A stretch of 64,000 nt of DNA. It comes from Ligula intestinalis. Its lineage: Eukaryota > Platyhelminthes > Cestoda > Diphyllobothriidea > Diphyllobothriidae. Every line of letters begins with the position of its first letter. Position 1 is the first letter of the stretch. A program made the translations under genes and the position numbers. The notes beneath the pieces were generated by a model that was not told where the DNA came from, did no database searches, and saw only the letters and a list, made by a program, of their open reading frames with translations. The stretch is taken from assembly GCA_036362985.1 (NCBI GenBank), contig JAYGXS010000002.1, forward strand, positions 86,428,670-86,492,669, written 5' to 3'. Shown here in pieces: positions 55,485 through 64,000 of the stretch.

Positions 55485-58435
55485 TGACGTTCACCGAACT
55501 GGACCGGTTGCAAGACCAAATACACCTTATGGGTCTAAAGCCTACAAAAACGCATAAAGCGTACTAGAAGAGGTGAAACGCAAGATCCGAAACAGGAGTA
55601 ACTAAACTACTACAAACTACGGCGATGTATAAACGAATAAGAGAGGTAATTTCAAGGTAACGACGCAGGCACACGGAATCCGAACGATTTTCTTCCACCG
55701 TAACCGGAGGTTTAAGAAGTGATGACCAAACTTGCAGACCAAGTTTACTCGTGCGGTCCGACGAAGGTTGCAATATTGATTTCTAGCGTGCTTAAAAGTG
55801 AAAGTCACTTTTATGACCTTTTCCCAAGCACACTTTTCAGAGCAGTCACACAAGAAGTAGATTGCTTTCAGACACTTGCGACATGTCAACCGAGTTGAGA
55901 AAAAAGTGTTGTGTATGCACACAAAGAATGCAGGTATACCTACAGGGGGCCTACAGGCGTCACCAGTTAATGACGGCCGGTAACCCAGAAATGACCATGC
56001 AGTGTTCGCATTCCTTGTCCGTAGCATTTGTCACGTGGGTCTATTTTCGGTAACTTAAAGTGGAAAAGCATTACTGAAAGAAAAAAATGCCTCTCGTGGT
56101 CACCGGCTGCTAGGATTCAAGGACGGACGGTGTCTTCGCGGCCAATTCCTTCAAACACTTCTCCGCAGACAGAAAGGGCAGTCTTCCCGTTTAAGTTGGT
56201 TAACCAATCAAATTAACTTTGCTTGGACAGATGCTGTCAAAAGACATCAGAAAAAGTTATTCAGGAAAAATAATAAGAGGTTTAATGGGAAGACAACCGA
56301 TAAACAGTGGAAAAGTTTGGGTAAATAACTGGGCCAAAATGACTATAGTTTTACACCCTTTACCTATTTCTGAAGAAAGTTGTCAATATTCATGAGTTGA
56401 GGAACCAGCATTATCAATCGTCAAGATTCCGGTTTATTTGAATAGCGAGTGTCAAAACTTTTAGCATAATTTAAATGAAATTTTAAATAGCCCCTTCTGC
56501 AATGGATTTAGGTCTTCTCTTTAACCATTCGCAAGCACATTGTTTTTCAACGAAATTTCTCCCATACCAGTGAGGCTTATAAACGTGGTGGAAACTTTCA
56601 ACAATTGCACACAATTACCTTTTGATGAAACACACGTACAGACTTCCTGAAAATTGAAGATACAATATTAAAAGGGGTTTCTTTTAAAAAAAGTAGCATT
56701 GCGGGTTGGATTGTGTTAGGCTACGTAGGTATGGGAGTTAAGGTAGCTCCTTTAGAAGATGGAGTGTTGCTCGTAGACCTTTCGTAAAGCAAAAATATGA
56801 CTTCTCTATAATTTCCGGTTATTTTTTTTTACTTTTGGCATAACGAGTGCCAGATGCGTTTAAATCTAAACCAATTCATTCCAGAGAACCTGTTTTACGC
56901 ATGCATCAAGTGTTTTTTTTACCTTTAGTTCTAGTGAGCTTGGTCAAGTACTGGAGAACTTCCCTTTCCGGAGTTTTGATGAGAAAAAAAATATAATTAT
57001 TCGTTTGAATAACCGTAAATGGACGCGTAAAATTGAACGTCACATTTTTGGCGTCAGCATGCGCCAGGTTGACAATTCCCCCGTTGATTTCGACGATGGG
57101 CACCACGTGTTCCAACAAGTCGCAGCAAACGCTGAAGCAAGCCGAAGCAGACACTGAGGCAATCTGGGCAAGCAACACGAGGCTACAGTAAGCAGAAGCA
57201 ACGCAGCGAACTACCGCTAAAGAAAACAGAAGTTAAAGCAGACTTGCGGAGAATATGCCCACTCGATCCCCACTTCCACCTCCGGTTCCGGTGTAAATAC
57301 AAAGCCAATAAGAACGGGGATGTGGGAGGTTGTAGATGGCTGGCGCGATCGTCACACAGCACGCGCACACTTGACTCAGCCAACTCACTACGTATGCTCC
57401 CGACTGCGTGGGAGCGCCATAAAGGCCACATTAAGAGGGAGCCATTGCAGCCTGACTCTCAGTCCTCCCTCTCCTCCCGTACGCACACACAAATACACGC
57501 GTACAGAAGGAGCAGCTACGTGGGGGCCCGAGTTTTCCCGTCAGCTGGCAAGTCCTCCAAGCCACAGCTTTTAGCGCACCGTGATAGATTCAAGCGCATT
57601 CAGATTTAGTATAGTGAAAGAGTGAGGTCGACCTTCAGCGCATTTGCCTCCTCATTATGCTCCAGGTAATGAGACCAAGGTACACACTTTTACAACAAGA
57701 AACATCTGAAGTCGGTTATCGGATCTGGTGTAGTAGTTGCCAGAGCAACTGAAAGGTTGTGTTAGGAGCCGTTCTAAGGATGTATGTAGCCCTGGCGAAC
57801 TGTCAGGTCACGTTATCGGTCCGCCCACGCACATTCGTGCATTCAAGGAGCCGAGGTCACGCGAGGCTTTCCGGAATAGGGATCATCTACCAGGGCTGAA
57901 CCAATCAGAATGCCACATTCTCGAGAGCACGATCTGATTGGTCCAACCTATAGCCTTTCTTGCTTAAATACCTACACAGGGGACCCAGTAAAGACTTCCT
58001 TTACTTGTGCCTTACTTGTAGCTGTTGGATTGGAACAAAGCGTTTGAGGCGGCACAACATCTAGCTTTTGGCAACATAACAACAGGTTGTTCCTGATGCG
58101 AAGGGCTGAAAACACAGCAGCAATACGTAGAAATGATGTCAGCTTCTCGGTTACTGTTCAGTCGCAGAGACCTGATCGCAGACTCCAGTTAGAGGAGACC
58201 AAAATTCTTGCCAGCTACTTGAGTTATAATTCACTGCCACCGTCTATTACTAAGTGCCATGACCTTCTCACCCCATAAACGATGCAGAGATTTAGACTGG
58301 GCAAAGTCCTTAGCCCCGCAGAGGCAAACACTGGTCACAACGTCAGTATCAGTGATCCAGCTGGTAGGGTAATAATCATGGCAACATCCTACACAGGCGA
58401 TGAAAATTCAGCAAGTCGACTGCCGGCCATCAAGC
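55485..58435. other. Long stretch without recognisable genes
   Basis: Contains a copy of a short dispersed repeat at 57400-57440 (TGGGAGCGCCATAAAGGCCA; compare 19248). AT-rich between 56.2 and 57.0 kb. No exon with a known motif seen. Confidence 0.4.
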
Positions 58436-58440
58436 AACTC

Positions 58441-58510
58441 AGAAGAAGAAGCGATCACTGGAACAAGAGTTTTATTGTCCTGACGTTTCGGATTCCGTGA
58501 TAGGAGCAAA
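58441..58510 (-). repeat. Relic of hammerhead-like repeat with (GAA)n end
   Basis: The + strand AGAAGAAGAAGCGATCACTG, then CCTGACGTTTCGGATTCCGT. On the - strand CGAAACGTCAGG survives but CTGATGA is lost. Same order as at 26.31-26.40 kb. Confidence 0.45.
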
Positions 58511-58578
58511 AATTTGGTTCCCAGGTGGCCAGTCAGAAGGAGAAAGGGCGTTCGCCGGGAGTTGTTTATTTGTGATCT

Positions 58579-58615
58579 GACGTTTTGGATAGTTATCTTA
58601 TCTAACCATCTTCAG
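58579..58615 (-). ncRNA. Hammerhead-like variant motif
   Basis: The - strand reads CTGAAGA, a seven-base-pair hairpin (ATGGTTA / TAACTAT), then CCAAAACGTC. The core differs from the consensus at CTGAAGA (for CTGANGA) and CAAAA (for CGAAA), so it is probably inactive. TATATAACC-like sequence lies upstream near 58648. Adjacent to a GIY-YIG remnant. Confidence 0.3.
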
Positions 58616-58699
58616 AGAGTGAATACTCTGGCTCCTGGCCCTGGTTATATGCCGCTCATTTCGTCCGCGGGCGTAGTCTGTCAATGCAGTTCGAGCCGC

Positions 58700-59320
58700 T
58701 CTGCATAAGTCACGTCTCTGGGCGGTAACGGCTTGCCGTACTAGCCGCCTGGTAACAGTCCCTCGCGCTCCGCTCTGCGTTGTGACTTTCTGCACCTAGG
58801 GTGTCAGTGTTTGTTTGGCTTCCCCCCGCCTCGCCGTAGCCTGTCGCCTGGATACGTCGGTTGAGCGGATCACTGGTTGAAGGCCCCGATTGTTCTGTTT
58901 CGTGACCATCCTTTGATAAGAATGTTCTTAACACAAGATACGGGACCGGCAAATTGATGTGGCGGTAAACCGAACAGTCGGTCGACATCCAAACTTCTTT
59001 AATTTGCCTTGACGTGTGATCGTCATCTCGGCCCACAATTTCGACGGCGTCAAAATGGAAGACGTGCCCCATCTCTGCAGCATGGGCGGCTACCTCCGAC
59101 TTTGGATCCAGCCTTCTTACTGCCAGCTGATGCTCGTGCATTCACGTTGGAAGCTGTTGGCCGGTTTCTCCAACGTAGTTGCACCTACCGTATTTGCATT
59201 GAAGTCGGTTTACAACGCCGGATTTTTCTTGTTTTGGATATCAACCGACTGTTCGGTTAACCGCCACATAAATCTGTCTGTTCCTTATGTTTTGTTAAGA
59301 ACCTATGTTTTGGATTCCGT
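58700..59320 (-). mobile_element. Penelope-like GIY-YIG remnant with inverted arms
   Basis: The - strand encodes a GIY-YIG domain (YVGETGQQLPT-like in one frame, then MHEHQLAVRRLDPKSEVAAH, then AEMGHVFHFDAVEIVGRD). Arms 58925-58990 and 59236-59302 are inverted copies (TGTGGCGGTAAACCGAACAG against its reverse). The frame changes between the GIY motif and MHEH. The RT is absent. It resembles the inverted-arm remnants at 29 and 31 kb in layout but not in sequence. Confidence 0.6.
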
Positions 59321-59339
59321 CGGACATCCTCAATCATAG

Positions 59340-59625
59340 GTGATCGTAGAAAAATCTGAGACATGCAAAGATAAGGGCACCAATCACCACAATTATTGCA
59401 GTTATCGCACCGAGGGCAACTATCTTAGATAAAGGGCAGCCGTTAATTTTCACAGCTATGTGGTACCATAGCGATTGCATCCTACAGATAGGGAAACCCG
59501 TTCTGCATGAATAGCCCTTATTTGAAATTGTGTCTGATGGTGAGTTCGAGCATGAAAACGAAGGCACCCAACTGATATGACCATCCCCAGCCTGGTAATC
59601 AACCTTAATGGTATGCTTTAGCCTT
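59340..59625. other. Stretch without recognisable genes
   Basis: Nothing recognised between the GIY-YIG remnant and the LTR-like end. Confidence 0.35.
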
Positions 59626-59628
59626 GTT

Positions 59629-59740
59629 GGATGTTATAATCAAGTCTGTTCCTGTGTCAACACCGGTTATATCCTTGTTTGATCTTACCTGCGTCGCCAA
59701 TGTTATAACCGAGTGTGTTCCTGTGTCAACAGCGGTTATG
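59629..59740 (-). repeat. LTR-end-like direct repeat and primer-site motif
   Basis: A 40-bp segment is present twice (59629-59668 and 59700-59739): TGTTATAA..., GTTCCTGTGTCAACA, CGGTTAT. On the - strand the second copy ends CGGTTATAACA and is followed after one base by TGGCGACGCAGG, the same primer-site motif found next to the 43.76 kb LTR. This suggests the end of another gypsy LTR. Confidence 0.45.
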
Positions 59741-59744
59741 TCCC

Positions 59745-61108
59745 CCAGTTACGTGCTAGGAAGAGAAGGCAGAACAGTATAACAGATAGTACTTTACTGT
59801 CAGTTGTACTAGTACATCAGCTCTGTTTCCTGTGTGTCCAGCAGCTTGTCTTCTGTGGTCGGTCTCTTCTTGGCAGCTAGGTCTCGGGTCGTCGGCAGCG
59901 TCTCCAGCACCATAGTGGCCGCCTTCAGCGGTGGCCACTAGTCATTGTTTCCTATTGGCTCTCCACGAGCGGCCTCTAAAGGCAGCCGTCATGCCTCCAG
60001 CCATCGTGCCCTCGGTGATGCAAGCACGTGCATGCGTCTTTTCGTGGCCCTTGTCATGCGTGACCTCAGAACCTGGTCAGCGGCGGTCTCGCGTGTTCCT
60101 TCTTTGTAATTCTGCCTCGAGGACGACGAGAGTGTTGGGCCCTCCTAACATTGGATATATCCAGACCCATTGCAATGCCAAAACAGCCAACTGCTCTATC
60201 ACGAAACGACAGTGGCATCAGCGACATCATGGGGGACACAGTCCCTGCCTATGCCCGAAATTCGTCCGTATCAATACCTTACCCAAAATCAGCATGGGCA
60301 CAATTGTAAACTGCCCGTGGCGTTAGTTTACGAAAGCCCACCGATTGTCAACGGAACTCACTCATCCCCTTCTGCCTTACGACTCACTCTCAAGTCCTAC
60401 CACACAGCGGCTAGTACTGTAGGCAGATGAACATTGCCGGTAAGGGCAAGAAAAACTGGAATAACCGTTTCTGGCCCATTAGTCGTCATCAGCCAGTCAT
60501 AGCCAACCCCAGGTGATGTACTCTACGAGGCCCCAACCTGCGGCTTGCTTATGAGAAGTCCAATCTTTTAATGCTTGAGCCAGAGGCTTGTTGTATTTCT
60601 GGTTTAAATATGGAACGCTGTCATTCGTTAATGAACACTAACTGATCGCTAATGGGTTCAGGTCTCGGGCAGTGTACCACCTGGAGTTGCGTGTGACACG
60701 CTGATAACGGCTAGTGAGTCAGAGTCGGCTTTTTCAGCCTTCCTAGTCTTCGACGGCAATGTTCCTGTGTATCCCTAGTGTGAATTTAGCTGAAAAAGGC
60801 AATCCATGATACGATCCCACGCTAAGAACACGTCAAGCCAAACCACGTCAGATACCCTGAATATGCAAAAACGACTACGTATCCCGTTTAGTGAAGAAGA
60901 CCAGTAGGTAGAAAATGTCCGCTATTGAATTAACATATAAACGAGTTAAAGTGTAGCGGGAAACGGCTGTACGCTAACTTAAACAAAAGGTTCTAAATGC
61001 AAGTCACAAAACTGCCTAATGGCAAGAGTTAGTATAGACAGTTATGTACAAATGAAAACATGGCGAAGGTGTAAATGCGTACAAGTTTGGCAAAGGGCTA
61101 CCACCGTA
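59745..61108. other. Probable LTR or flank of the right-edge gypsy element, no gene seen
   Basis: Lies between the LTR-like end at 59.70 kb and the candidate polypurine tract at 61.11 kb. It may be wholly or partly the 3' LTR of the gypsy element that starts at 61.16 kb. The outer ends were not proven. Confidence 0.3.
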
Positions 61109-61114
61109 CCCCCC
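61109..61114 (-). other. Candidate polypurine tract
   Basis: GGGGGG on the - strand, in GGCGGGGGGTACGGTGG, just after the end of the pol reading frame. That is the expected place for the polypurine tract next to a 3' LTR. Confidence 0.4.
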
Positions 61115-61162
61115 GCCTAGGCGGAAAGAAAGCGTACAGCGAAACCTAAGGCTAATGCAGCG

Positions 61163-61503
61163 TTAGAAAACATGCGTGACAAACCGGTCAGGAAAATGGA
61201 CTCGGCGGCAGCTACGCGAAGTGCGAATGTCAGTAGCATCAGAAACGTTAGGAACGGGAGTGGTAGGAGTAGGAACGGGTAGCGAAGGTGGAGCAGGGGC
61301 AATGGGAGGTAGAGCAATACGGGGTAAGGAGTCAGCACAATGTTGTCCATCAGTCAAGTCTGGCGGCACCTCGAAGATAGCAGCCTTGACCCGATCGACA
61401 CTGACCACGTCCTCCTTCGCACCGCGAACGATCCGGCAGGTCTTGCCGTTGAGTGAAAGAACTCGGAACGGACCTTCATATGGCGGCCCAGTGGTCTGCG
61501 CAC
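61163..61503 (-). pseudogene. C-terminal tail of gypsy Pol after a frameshift
   Basis: The - strand carries VVSVDRVKAAIFEVPPD, a proline-rich spacer, then RRVHFPDRFVTHVF and stop. The VS(V/I)DR(L/V)KAA motif and the R..HFPDR end are the normal tail of this gypsy lineage's Pol. It follows the main frame's stop at 61504 in another phase, so one small indel separates the two. Confidence 0.65.
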
Positions 61504-64000
61504 TCAGTCAAATCGAACATACACATGGGTGCAGTTGGCCAAGTCTTTTTCAACATAAGACACAGGCGGAGGAGTTCGCAGCGGAACCGGGGAAAGTGAG
61601 CGCATGAATTGACGCAGGCGATGCACAAAATTGGTAGGATTCTCATCAGCACCACAAGCGATTGGGGAGACCATCTCGCCTGGTAGCCGAAGTATAGTGC
61701 CAAACACCAATTCGGCCGTGCTGCAATCCAGATCCGACTTCAGTGCCGAGCGAATGCCAAGAAGCGCTAGGGGCAGGTTGTCAGACCAGTCGGATGGGCT
61801 CTGTGCGGCACGCAGGGCGGCTTTGAGTTGTCGGTGGAAGCGTTCCACCATGCCGTTGGCAGCTGGATGGTAGGCCGTTGTCCGAATTCGCGTGCAGCTG
61901 AGGAAGTTGAGGAGGGTCTGGAATAGTGCAGATTCGAACTGGGCACCTCGATCAGTCGTAATCATGGATGGGGCACCAAAAACGGCGATCCAACGACTAA
62001 CGAAAGCCTTAACAATAGTTTCTGCTTCCATGTTCGGCAAAGGTATGGCTTCGGCCCAGCGAGTGTAGCGATCGACACAGGTAAGCAGATGCGGTAAACT
62101 GTTGGATGGAGGCAAAGGACCTACGAAATCGAGGTGCGCATGACTGAAACGAGCGTTGGGGCTAGGAAAGGTGCCGGACGGAGACTTGTTGTGGCGGTGG
62201 ACCTTGGTCCGTTGGCAACTCGGGCACGACTGGGCCCAAACTTTGACATCCTTGTTCATGCCGGGCCAGACGAACCTTTCCGCGAAGAGCTTCTGTGAGG
62301 CTAGAATCCCAGGGTGGGAGAGTCCATGCAGAGTGCTAAACACAACTCGACGCATCAAGGGCGGCACAAAAGGGCGATTGAAAGGAGTCGAGACGTCACA
62401 TAGGATGATGCCAGTTACGGTGCTGAGTGGAACGACTGTCAGCTGGAGACCACTAGCGGATTCATCGCCAGGACAACCGACATGTGATTGCTCAGCGGCC
62501 ATAGCACTTAGGTCGATCCCCTGGGATAGTTGGAGTGTAGAAAGGGAAGGTCTCGACAGCAAGTCAGCCACGTCATTCTCCGTGCCAACCACATGGTGGA
62601 TGTCGGTAGTGAGCTGCGCGATGTAGTCCAGGTGGCCAATCTCTCTGGGTTTGTACTTATCAGATTGGGACCGAAGAGCAAAGGTAAGCGGTTTGTGGTC
62701 CGTGAAGATGGTGAAGCCCCGGTCCTCGAGATAATGGCGGAAATACTTCACTGCTAGGTAGATGGCGAGGAGTTTACGGCCAAAAGTGGTGTAGCGCGTC
62801 TCAGCGGGCAAGAGTTTCTTCGAGAAGAAAGCCAACGGTTGAGTCGAACCAGGCAGGTGTTGTTGCAGGACTGCACCCACGGCCACTGTCGAAGCGTCTA
62901 CCATCAAGGACAGCTGAGCCTCGGAAGCGGGATGCGTTATCAGGGTGGCGTCGGCCAGGGCAGTCTTGATCCTTTCGAAAGTGGTCAATGCTTCTCCAGT
63001 AAGTTCAAGAGGACCTTTGGGACCAGACAGCAGATTGGTGAGCGGTAGCATGAGGTCGGCACAGTTCGGGAGGAACCGGCGATAGAAATTGACCATCCCC
63101 ATGAATATTTGCACCTGACGCTTGGAGTTGGGTGGAGGGAAATCACGAATTGCGTCCACCTTGGAGGGCAGAGGACTCAGGTTCTGGGAGTCAACATGAT
63201 GGCCAAGGAAGTCGAGTGTAGGCACACCAAAAATACACTTGGAGGGATTGATGATGACATCAAACTTGTCGAGACAATCAAAAACCGGGGCTAGGTGCTC
63301 CTTGTGCTCATCCGCACTCCGACTAGCCACCAGGAGGTAATCTTGATATGTGTACACAAACGGCAGACCACGTAGTTCCTGGTTGATGAACCTCTGGAAC
63401 GTCTGGGCAGCATTGTGAAGACCAAAGGGCATGCGGACAAACTCGAACAGACCAAAAGGTGTTGTTATGGCCTTCTTGTGGACATCCTCGGGAGCGACCG
63501 GGATTTGGTGAAAGGCACGCACCAATTCAATCTTCGAGAAAACTTCTTTTCCAAAAAGGGTTCCGGCAAAGTCCTGAAGATGGGGGACGGGATAGCGGTC
63601 TGGCACTGTTGCGTTGTTGAGGGCTCGGTAATCGCCACAGGGTCGCCAATCGCCTGATGTTGCCTTGGGCACCATATGCAGAGTTGACACCCAGGGGCTC
63701 TCAGAAGGTTGGATGACGCCCAGCTGCAGCATATGTTCGAACTCTGCCTTAGCGACCTGCAGGCGGGCAGGTGCCAGTCGTCTCGGCCGAGCGAAAGCAG
63801 GGGGACCAGATGTTTGGATGTGATGAACGACACCGTGTTGAACCTCGCCACTGCGAAACTCGGGATTATTAATGTTCGGATGCTGGAGAAGAAGCTCCAA
63901 GTAAGCACAAGCAATATCTGTGTCCAGTACAGATAGCTTGCTGGGAGTCGTGAAGGGAGTCAATCCGCGAACACACAGACCGGTCGAGCGATCAAGAAGT
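61504..64000 (-). CDS. Ty3/gypsy Pol: RT, RNase H, integrase (partial, catalytically altered)
   Basis: Open frame running off the right edge; the upstream frame ([15 protein letters not shown]) is open at 64000. [37 protein letters not shown], then [12 protein letters not shown]. The family has Asp in FSK(L/I)DL and DD in Y(I/L)DD; here these are Glu and Asp-Tyr. RNase [15 protein letters not shown] and FTDHKPL are kept, but the catalytic Glu of the RELLAI motif is Lys (GRKLLAIY). Integrase: HGLSHPG and CPSCQ (HHCC zinc finger), LDFVGP (Asp), [10 protein letters not shown] (Asp) and NGMVERFHR (Glu) all intact. Stops at 61504. Probably a long-surviving but inactive copy. Confidence 0.85.
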   Translation of the reverse strand, partial: LLDRSTGLCVRGLTPFTTPSKLSVLDTDIACAYLELLLQHPNINNPEFRSGEVQHGVVHHIQTSGPPAFARPRRLAPARLQVAKAEFEHMLQLGVIQPSESPWVSTLHMVPKATSGDWRPCGDYRALNNATVPDRYPVPHLQDFAGTLFGKEVFSKIELVRAFHQIPVAPEDVHKKAITTPFGLFEFVRMPFGLHNAAQTFQRFINQELRGLPFVYTYQDYLLVASRSADEHKEHLAPVFDCLDKFDVIINPSKCIFGVPTLDFLGHHVDSQNLSPLPSKVDAIRDFPPPNSKRQVQIFMGMVNFYRRFLPNCADLMLPLTNLLSGPKGPLELTGEALTTFERIKTALADATLITHPASEAQLSLMVDASTVAVGAVLQQHLPGSTQPLAFFSKKLLPAETRYTTFGRKLLAIYLAVKYFRHYLEDRGFTIFTDHKPLTFALRSQSDKYKPREIGHLDYIAQLTTDIHHVVGTENDVADLLSRPSLSTLQLSQGIDLSAMAAEQSHVGCPGDESASGLQLTVVPLSTVTGIILCDVSTPFNRPFVPPLMRRVVFSTLHGLSHPGILASQKLFAERFVWPGMNKDVKVWAQSCPSCQRTKVHRHNKSPSGTFPSPNARFSHAHLDFVGPLPPSNSLPHLLTCVDRYTRWAEAIPLPNMEAETIVKAFVSRWIAVFGAPSMITTDRGAQFESALFQTLLNFLSCTRIRTTAYHPAANGMVERFHRQLKAALRAAQSPSDWSDNLPLALLGIRSALKSDLDCSTAELVFGTILRLPGEMVSPIACGADENPTNFVHRLRQFMRSLSPVPLRTPPPVSYVEKDLANCTHVYVRFD

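Overview
The window is eukaryotic and most likely from a parasitic flatworm, probably a tapeworm. The evidence is one spliced metazoan gene with kilobase-sized GT-AG introns, intermediate base composition, and a dense load of retroelements of kinds common in flatworms: Ty3/gypsy elements, non-LTR elements and Penelope-like GIY-YIG fragments. A diphyllobothriidean cestode is my guess from composition and repeat load; the sequence does not prove it.

Left third (about 2.4-24.3 kb, + strand): a complete Nemo-like kinase (NLK) gene. Ten coding exons splice without a frame break into 543 residues. The glycine loop, catalytic Lys, HRD, DFG, the NLK-type Thr-Gln-Glu activation lip and the conserved C-terminal tail are all present. 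Its introns carry tRNA-derived SINEs, an LTR-like repeat, a tandem ~330-bp array ending in a GIY-YIG fragment, and GC-rich islands. A CpG-rich block lies upstream and a long (ACT)n tract lies just past the stop.

Middle (24.3-34.6 kb): a graveyard of Penelope-like GIY-YIG fragments, two pairs of inverted arms, hammerhead-like ribozyme motifs followed by (TTC)n tails, and dispersed repeats.

Composite element (34.65-44.06 kb, - strand): one Ty3/gypsy insertion with ~308-bp LTRs and a 5-bp target duplication GTCTT. Its gag-protease and integrase are split by two non-LTR retrotransposons. One has 2A-like, PHD, endonuclease, RT and RNase H segments. The other is CR1/L2-like.

Right third (44-61 kb): no convincing host gene. 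It holds LTR-like dispersed repeats in several families, tRNA-like SINE heads, AT-rich stretches, another inverted-arm GIY-YIG remnant and more hammerhead-like motifs. The right edge (61.16-64.0 kb, - strand) is the pol region of another Ty3/gypsy element. Its reading frame is long but several catalytic residues of reverse transcriptase and RNase H are replaced, while the integrase looks intact.

Apart from the kinase, almost everything recognisable is mobile DNA, mostly decayed. The most interesting material is the nested composite, the ribozyme-like motifs with microsatellite tails, and the repeated inverted-arm architecture of the GIY-YIG fragments.
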